A DNA stretch of 10,036 nt from Alphaproteobacteria bacterium (lineage in GTDB: Bacteria; Pseudomonadota; Alphaproteobacteria; CAISOG01). The stretch spans positions 1-10,036 of the forward strand of contig VEQJ01000024.1 in the NCBI GenBank assembly GCA_018883285.1. Direction: 5' to 3'. A program made the translations under genes and the position numbers. Positions 6,602-10,036 of this stretch are shown piece by piece. The notes beneath the pieces are model-generated. The model saw only the letters and a program-made list of their open reading frames with translations. It made no database searches and had not been told where the DNA came from. Positions within the stretch are counted from its first letter, which is position 1; the number at the start of each line of letters is the position of its first letter.

Positions 6602-7465
6602 ATGGCATCACTTCAGGATCTTCGCACCCGCCTAAGGGGGGTAAAAGCGACCCAAAAGATTACGCAGGCCATGAAAATGGTGGCGGCCGCTAAGCTGAAG
6701 CGGGCGACCGATCGCGTGCATGGCAGTCAGCCCTATGCCGCCGCCCTGGCCGATCTGGTGCGTCAATGCCTGGCGGAGGTTAATGCCGCCGATTGGCCAA
6801 TCCTGCGCTCGGCCGGCGCGGATGAATACCCGCTGTATGTGGTCATCGGGGGTGAGCGCGGTTTGTGCGGCGCCTTTAACAACAACCTATTGCGTGAGGT
6901 GCGCCGTACCTTTCGCCGTCACCGCGCCCTCAACCAACGCTGGCAAACCCTGTGTTTGGGCAAAAAGCCCTTTGACGGCCTGGTGCGGGAATTTGCCAAC
7001 AGCTTTTTGATTCGTGAACCCCGCGCCAGCAGCCTTAGCCCCGTTGAGGCGGCCGAATTGGCGCAAAAGCTGGTCGATGGTTTTGTTAGCGGCCGCTACA
7101 GCTCGATCAACCTGATATACAACCACATGGCCTCTGCCATTAAGCAGGATCCGACCCATAAGGCCTTATTGCCGCTGCATATGCCCGAACCCGCCCCCAC
7201 CAATGATCGCTTTGAATACAGCGATCCAAAGCCTGAATTGTTGGCGCAATTGCTGACCAGCCATTTGGCGGCGCAGCTGTACAGCATCTCGCTGGAAAAT
7301 GCCGCGGGGGAGCAGGCGGCGCGGATGGTCGCCATGGATAACGCCACCCGTAACGCGGGCAAGATGATCAGCCGCCTTAGCCTGCAATACAACCGCCAGC
7401 GCCAGGCCAACATCACCCGTGAAATCATCGAAATTGTGTCGGGGGCGGGCGCCCAGGCGGGCTAA
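6602..7465 (+). CDS. atpG: F1F0 ATP synthase subunit gamma
   Basis: The gamma subunit is the central rotor shaft: its paired N- and C-terminal helices turn inside the alpha3-beta3 ring and couple proton flow to ATP synthesis. The 287 residues match the family length. The N-terminal helix MASLQDLRTRLRGVKATQKITQAMKMVAAAKLKRA is highly typical, with the K-I-T-x-A-M-x-M-V-A core. The middle domain carries VIGGERGLCGAFNNNL (family RGLCG motif), and the C-terminal helix has MDNATRNAGKMISRLSLQYNRQRQANITREIIEIVSGA, also typical. The ATG at 6602 lies just after an AGGGC and an upstream AAGGGG. In most bacteria atpD follows directly. Here the next gene is a tautomerase 61 bases later, so the gamma gene ends the atp cluster. 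Confidence 0.97.
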   Translation: MASLQDLRTRLRGVKATQKITQAMKMVAAAKLKRATDRVHGSQPYAAALADLVRQCLAEVNAADWPILRSAGADEYPLYVVIGGERGLCGAFNNNLLREVRRTFRRHRALNQRWQTLCLGKKPFDGLVREFANSFLIREPRASSLSPVEAAELAQKLVDGFVSGRYSSINLIYNHMASAIKQDPTHKALLPLHMPEPAPTNDRFEYSDPKPELLAQLLTSHLAAQLYSISLENAAGEQAARMVAMDNATRNAGKMISRLSLQYNRQRQANITREIIEIVSGAGAQAG

Positions 7466-7514
7466 ATCCAGGCCTAGCCAATCCAACATTCGCCGCCGCC
7501 ACACCATCCAGTTT

Positions 7515-7520
7515 AAGGAG
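7515..7520 (+). promoter_or_regulatory. Ribosome binding site of the tautomerase gene
   Basis: AAGGAG, six bases before the ATG at 7527, is the strongest Shine-Dalgarno in the window. It selects this start over upstream in-frame codons that would run into atpG. Confidence 0.75.
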
Positions 7521-7526
7521 TCCGCC

Positions 7527-7880
7527 ATGCCCCATGCCGTTATCGAATTTTCCGCCAATCTGACTGAGGTGGTGCAGGCGACTAAGGCCACGGCGGCGGT
7601 GCATCAGGCCATGATGGCCAGCGGCCTGTTCGCGGTGCCGGCCGATATCAAAACCCGCGCCTATCCCACCCAGGACTTTTTGGTGGGGGAGTTGGGGCAG
7701 CAGGGTTGCTTTGTTCACGTCACCATCAGCCTGTTGGAGGGGCGCACCATCGCCCAAAAACAAGCCCTGACCGATTTGGTGCGCGACGCCCTGCAACAGC
7801 TGTTGCCAACGGTGGAACAGCTTAGCGTTGATATCCGCGACATGACCAAAGACACCTATCGCAAGGCTGTGCGGGGCTAA
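7527..7880 (+). CDS. 5-carboxymethyl-2-hydroxymuconate delta-isomerase-type tautomerase
   Basis: This 117-residue protein begins MPHAVIEFSANL, closely matching the start of 5-carboxymethyl-2-hydroxymuconate isomerase (CHMI, HpaF) in the tautomerase superfamily. After removal of Met, Pro1 acts as the catalytic base in that family. Further family traits are a central segment resembling the pattern DIKTRAYPTQDFLVGE and the beta strand CFVHVTISLLEGRTIAQKQALTDLVRDALQQLLP, where the GR-T-x-x-x-K-x-x-L pattern is typical, then VDIRDMTKDTYRK. CHMI acts in homoprotocatechuate (4-hydroxyphenylacetate) degradation, but no other gene of that pathway is nearby, so the substrate here is uncertain and the protein may be a tautomerase of broader use. 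It follows atpG in the same direction after 61 bases, in the place where atpD is expected. The gene symbol is left blank for that reason. Confidence 0.85.
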   Translation: MPHAVIEFSANLTEVVQATKATAAVHQAMMASGLFAVPADIKTRAYPTQDFLVGELGQQGCFVHVTISLLEGRTIAQKQALTDLVRDALQQLLPTVEQLSVDIRDMTKDTYRKAVRG

Positions 7881-7941
7881 GGTTCCTGACTATATCACTA
7901 CAAGCTCTTGCGCCCAACCGTCAAACGGGCTATAGCCGCCC

Positions 7942-9786
7942 ATGGCCAAACGACAACTTCTTAGTCTGGAAGACATTGCCCTGAGCATTGGCAACACGCC
8001 GCTGTTTCAGGGGGTGAATTTGCATGTGCATGAGGGCGACAAAATCTGCCTGATTGGCCGTAACGGCGCGGGCAAAACCACCCTGATGCGGCTGATTATG
8101 GGGCAGATTAAGGCCGATAGCGGTGCCAGCTTTCGCTATCCCGGCTGCACCATCGGCTATTTGGCGCAACAGGTTGATTTTTCGGATAATGAAACGGTGC
8201 GTGACTTTGTCATGCACGGCCTGGCGCATAAGCCAGAGGATGACCAGCTATCCTATCGCGCCGACATCGTGTTGGCGCCTTTAGGCCTGGATCCCGACGC
8301 GCTGATGGGGCATTTGTCAGGCGGGCAGTTGCGCCGTGCCGCCCTGGCACAGGCGTTGGTGGATGAGCCCGACATCCTGCTGCTGGATGAGCCGACCAAC
8401 CATTTGGATCTTGAGGCGATTCAGTGGCTGGAACAGTTTTTGGCCGCCAGCCGCAGCGCGATTATCTGCGTCAGCCACGATCGCACCTTCCTGAGCAATT
8501 TTACCAGCACCGTTTTTTGGTTGGAGCAGGGGGTGGTGCGCATTTGCCCCAGTGGATATGCGGGTTTTGAGGAGTGGGCGGATGGCCTGTTGGAGCTGGA
8601 GGCACGCACCCTGCACAACCTGAACAAAAAGCTGCAGGTGGAGTTGGATTGGACGCAGGGCGGGGTGTCGGCGCGGCGCAAACGCAACCAACGCCGCCTG
8701 AATGAGCTGCATCGTCTGCGCGAAAAGATTCGGGCGGATAAAGCCGCCCTGGCCAGCAAAAAGGCGACGATTGAGCTGGATCCGCTAGCTGCCACCGCCA
8801 GTTCAAAAATCGCCGTCGAGTTTAAGAATGTTACCAAATCCTTTGAGCGCGACGGCAAAAAGATCCCGATTGTGCAGGATTTTTCCCTGCGGATTCTGCG
8901 CGGCGACCGTATCGGCATTTTGGGGCCCAACGGATCGGGCAAATCCACCTTTCTCAAGCTGTTGATTGGTGAGTTGGAACCCGACAGCGGCTTTATTTTT
9001 CGCAACAAAAAGATGGAGCTGGCCTATTTTGACCAGCATCGCACCGCCCTGGATCCCAACAAAAGCCTGTGGAACACCCTGGCGCCCGATGGCGACTATG
9101 TGTTCATCGGCGGCGATCCGAAACGACCCCGCCATGTTGCGGCCTATCTGAAGAATTTTATGTTTGATCCCAAACGGGTGCGGGATGATGTTGGCACCCT
9201 ATCGGGCGGCATGCAAAACCGACTGATGCTGGCGCGCACCCTGATTAACCCAGGCAATCTGATGATTCTGGATGAGCCGACCAACGATTTGGACATGGAC
9301 ACCTTGGACATGTTGCAGGATATTTTGGCCGACTATGCCGGCACCCTGTTAATCGTCAGCCACGACCGCGACTTTTTGGATCGCACCGTGACGGAGGTGA
9401 TGGCGTTTGAAGGCAATGCCCATATCACCAGCACCATGGGCGGCTATAGCGACTATTTGGCCAGCAAGGGCGGTGGGCGAACTGCAGCGGCGGGCAAAAC
9501 CAAGGCTACGGGCACCCCTGCTGCCAAAAGCTTGTCCACTGCCACCCCTGCCCCGCGCCGCCGCCTGGATGGGAAGGAGCAGCGGGAGTTGCAGCAGCTG
9601 CCCGACCGCATCGCCAAGTTAGAGGCTAAGCTGGCCGATCTGCATCAACAGCTGGCCGACCCCCAGCTGTATGTGCGCGATCCTGCCCGTTTTGATGCCC
9701 TGGCGGCCGAAATCACCGCTACCCAGGCCGCCACCGATACCGCGATGGCGCGCTGGATGGCGCTGGAGGAGAAGGCGGCTGTATAG
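7942..9786 (+). CDS. uup: ABC-F family ATPase, Uup type
   Basis: This 614-residue soluble protein carries two ABC nucleotide-binding domains and no membrane segment, which defines the ABC-F class. The first domain has Walker A GRNGAGKT (39-46), signature LSGGQ (125-129), Walker B ILLLDE (145-150) and H-loop SHD (178-180). The second has GPNGSGKS (328-335), LSGGM (420-424), LMILDE (440-445) and SHD (473-475). Both domains look catalytically complete. The linker between them contains the basic stretch GVSARRKRNQRRL (241-253), typical of Uup rather than EttA or other ABC-F members. A low-complexity Ala/Thr/Lys hinge (505-540) leads to a C-terminal coiled-coil domain (545-612), as in Uup. Uup in E. 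coli binds branched DNA and has been linked to precise transposon excision and to ribosome function. The ATG at 7942 lacks a strong Shine-Dalgarno. The gene is 61 bases after the tautomerase and converges on ftsB. Confidence 0.93.
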   Translation: MAKRQLLSLEDIALSIGNTPLFQGVNLHVHEGDKICLIGRNGAGKTTLMRLIMGQIKADSGASFRYPGCTIGYLAQQVDFSDNETVRDFVMHGLAHKPEDDQLSYRADIVLAPLGLDPDALMGHLSGGQLRRAALAQALVDEPDILLLDEPTNHLDLEAIQWLEQFLAASRSAIICVSHDRTFLSNFTSTVFWLEQGVVRICPSGYAGFEEWADGLLELEARTLHNLNKKLQVELDWTQGGVSARRKRNQRRLNELHRLREKIRADKAALASKKATIELDPLAATASSKIAVEFKNVTKSFERDGKKIPIVQDFSLRILRGDRIGILGPNGSGKSTFLKLLIGELEPDSGFIFRNKKMELAYFDQHRTALDPNKSLWNTLAPDGDYVFIGGDPKRPRHVAAYLKNFMFDPKRVRDDVGTLSGGMQNRLMLARTLINPGNLMILDEPTNDLDMDTLDMLQDILADYAGTLLIVSHDRDFLDRTVTEVMAFEGNAHITSTMGGYSDYLASKGGGRTAAAGKTKATGTPAAKSLSTATPAPRRRLDGKEQRELQQLPDRIAKLEAKLADLHQQLADPQLYVRDPARFDALAAEITATQAATDTAMARWMALEEKAAV

Positions 9787-9826
9787 CCATTACCCTTTAG
9801 AAATCACCAGCCTGCGAAAATGGGCA

Positions 9827-10036
9827 TCAGTTGCCGCTGCCGGCCTTTTCCATCACCACCACCTCATCAGCGGCGGTAAAGCCCAGCATGGCGCGGGCGC
9901 GTTCATCCAGCAGATCGGGATCAATCCGTTGCGGCCGCAACAGCTGTACCCGATTTTCCAGGGCGGCAATGGCAGCCTTTTTGCTGGTCACCTGTTCGGT
10001 CAGCTGTTCCAACCGATGATGCACCTGGTACCAGGC
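9827..10036 (-). CDS. ftsB: Cell division protein FtsB / septum formation initiator, C-terminal part (5' truncated)
   Basis: The minus-strand frame is open to the right edge of the window, so the N-terminal membrane segment lies outside it. Visible are the coiled coil AWYQVHHRLEQLTEQVTSK and ALENRVQLLRPQRID, followed by DLLDERARAMLGFTAADEVVVM. That arrangement, with the E-R-A-R-x-M-L-G segment after the coiled coil, matches alphaproteobacterial FtsB/DivIC proteins. FtsB is a bitopic inner-membrane protein that joins FtsL and FtsQ to activate septal peptidoglycan synthesis. The GTG at 10022-10024 would be an internal Val, not a start, because in-frame codons (Ala-Trp-Tyr-Gln) continue upstream to the edge. 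About 40 bases separate its stop from the end of uup, with no evident terminator. Confidence 0.85.
   Translation of the reverse strand, partial: AWYQVHHRLEQLTEQVTSKKAAIAALENRVQLLRPQRIDPDLLDERARAMLGFTAADEVVVMEKAGSGN

Noticed and set aside
7419..7526. An extended N-terminus of the tautomerase running into atpG
   Set aside because: The extension has no family similarity, and the ATG at 7527 gives the required Met-Pro start behind a strong AAGGAG.
8421..9008. A 195-residue minus-strand frame inside uup
   Set aside because: It is antisense to conserved ABC motifs and is rich in Arg and Ser, as is common for shadows of GC-rich genes.
9787..9826. A terminator between uup and ftsB
   Set aside because: No hairpin with a T run could be found in the 40-base gap.
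10022..10024. GTG as the ftsB start
   Set aside because: The frame continues upstream to the window edge with plausible FtsB residues, so this is an internal Val codon.

Overview
The window looks like an alphaproteobacterial chromosome segment of moderate to high GC. The FtsB-type C-terminus on the minus strand and the Uup-type ABC-F protein resemble alphaproteobacterial (Rhodospirillales-like) versions, and atpH, atpA and atpG occur in the usual order. The genus cannot be fixed from sequence alone. No rRNA, tRNA, CRISPR array, insertion sequence or phage gene was seen.

Layout: (1) 2-520, the C-terminal part of a GT4-type glycosyltransferase running in from the left edge. (2) 569-1189, minus strand, an unrecognised helical protein with a low-complexity tail, convergent with the glycosyltransferase. 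(3) 1190-1450, a divergent control region holding repeated TTAAGAT/AAGATTT words, a perfect 8-bp inverted repeat and promoter-like boxes. (4) 1451-4234, a two-gene unit: a 747-residue protein with a kinase fold that has lost its catalytic residues and ends in a transmembrane tail, then a 174-residue protein with about three membrane segments. (5) 4401-7465, atpH, atpA and atpG, encoding the delta, alpha and gamma subunits of F1-ATP synthase. (6) 7527-7880, a small tautomerase of the 5-carboxymethyl-2-hydroxymuconate isomerase type, and 7942-9786, a complete Uup-family ABC-F ATPase. (7) 9827-10036, minus strand, the C-terminal part of FtsB, convergent with uup.

Two things stand out. The ATP synthase cluster stops after atpG: atpD (beta, the catalytic subunit) and atpC (epsilon), which normally follow, are absent, and a tautomerase gene and uup take their place. 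Upstream of atpH lies a membrane-anchored pseudokinase paired with a small membrane protein of unknown role. It is the best candidate here for an undescribed system, perhaps a membrane-bound scaffold or sensor that binds a ligand or partner without phosphorylating it. Any functional link to the ATP synthase is only positional.

The pseudokinase and membrane-protein genes are visibly richer in A+T, especially in their 3' parts, than the atp-uup block, so the two blocks probably evolve under different constraints or have different histories.
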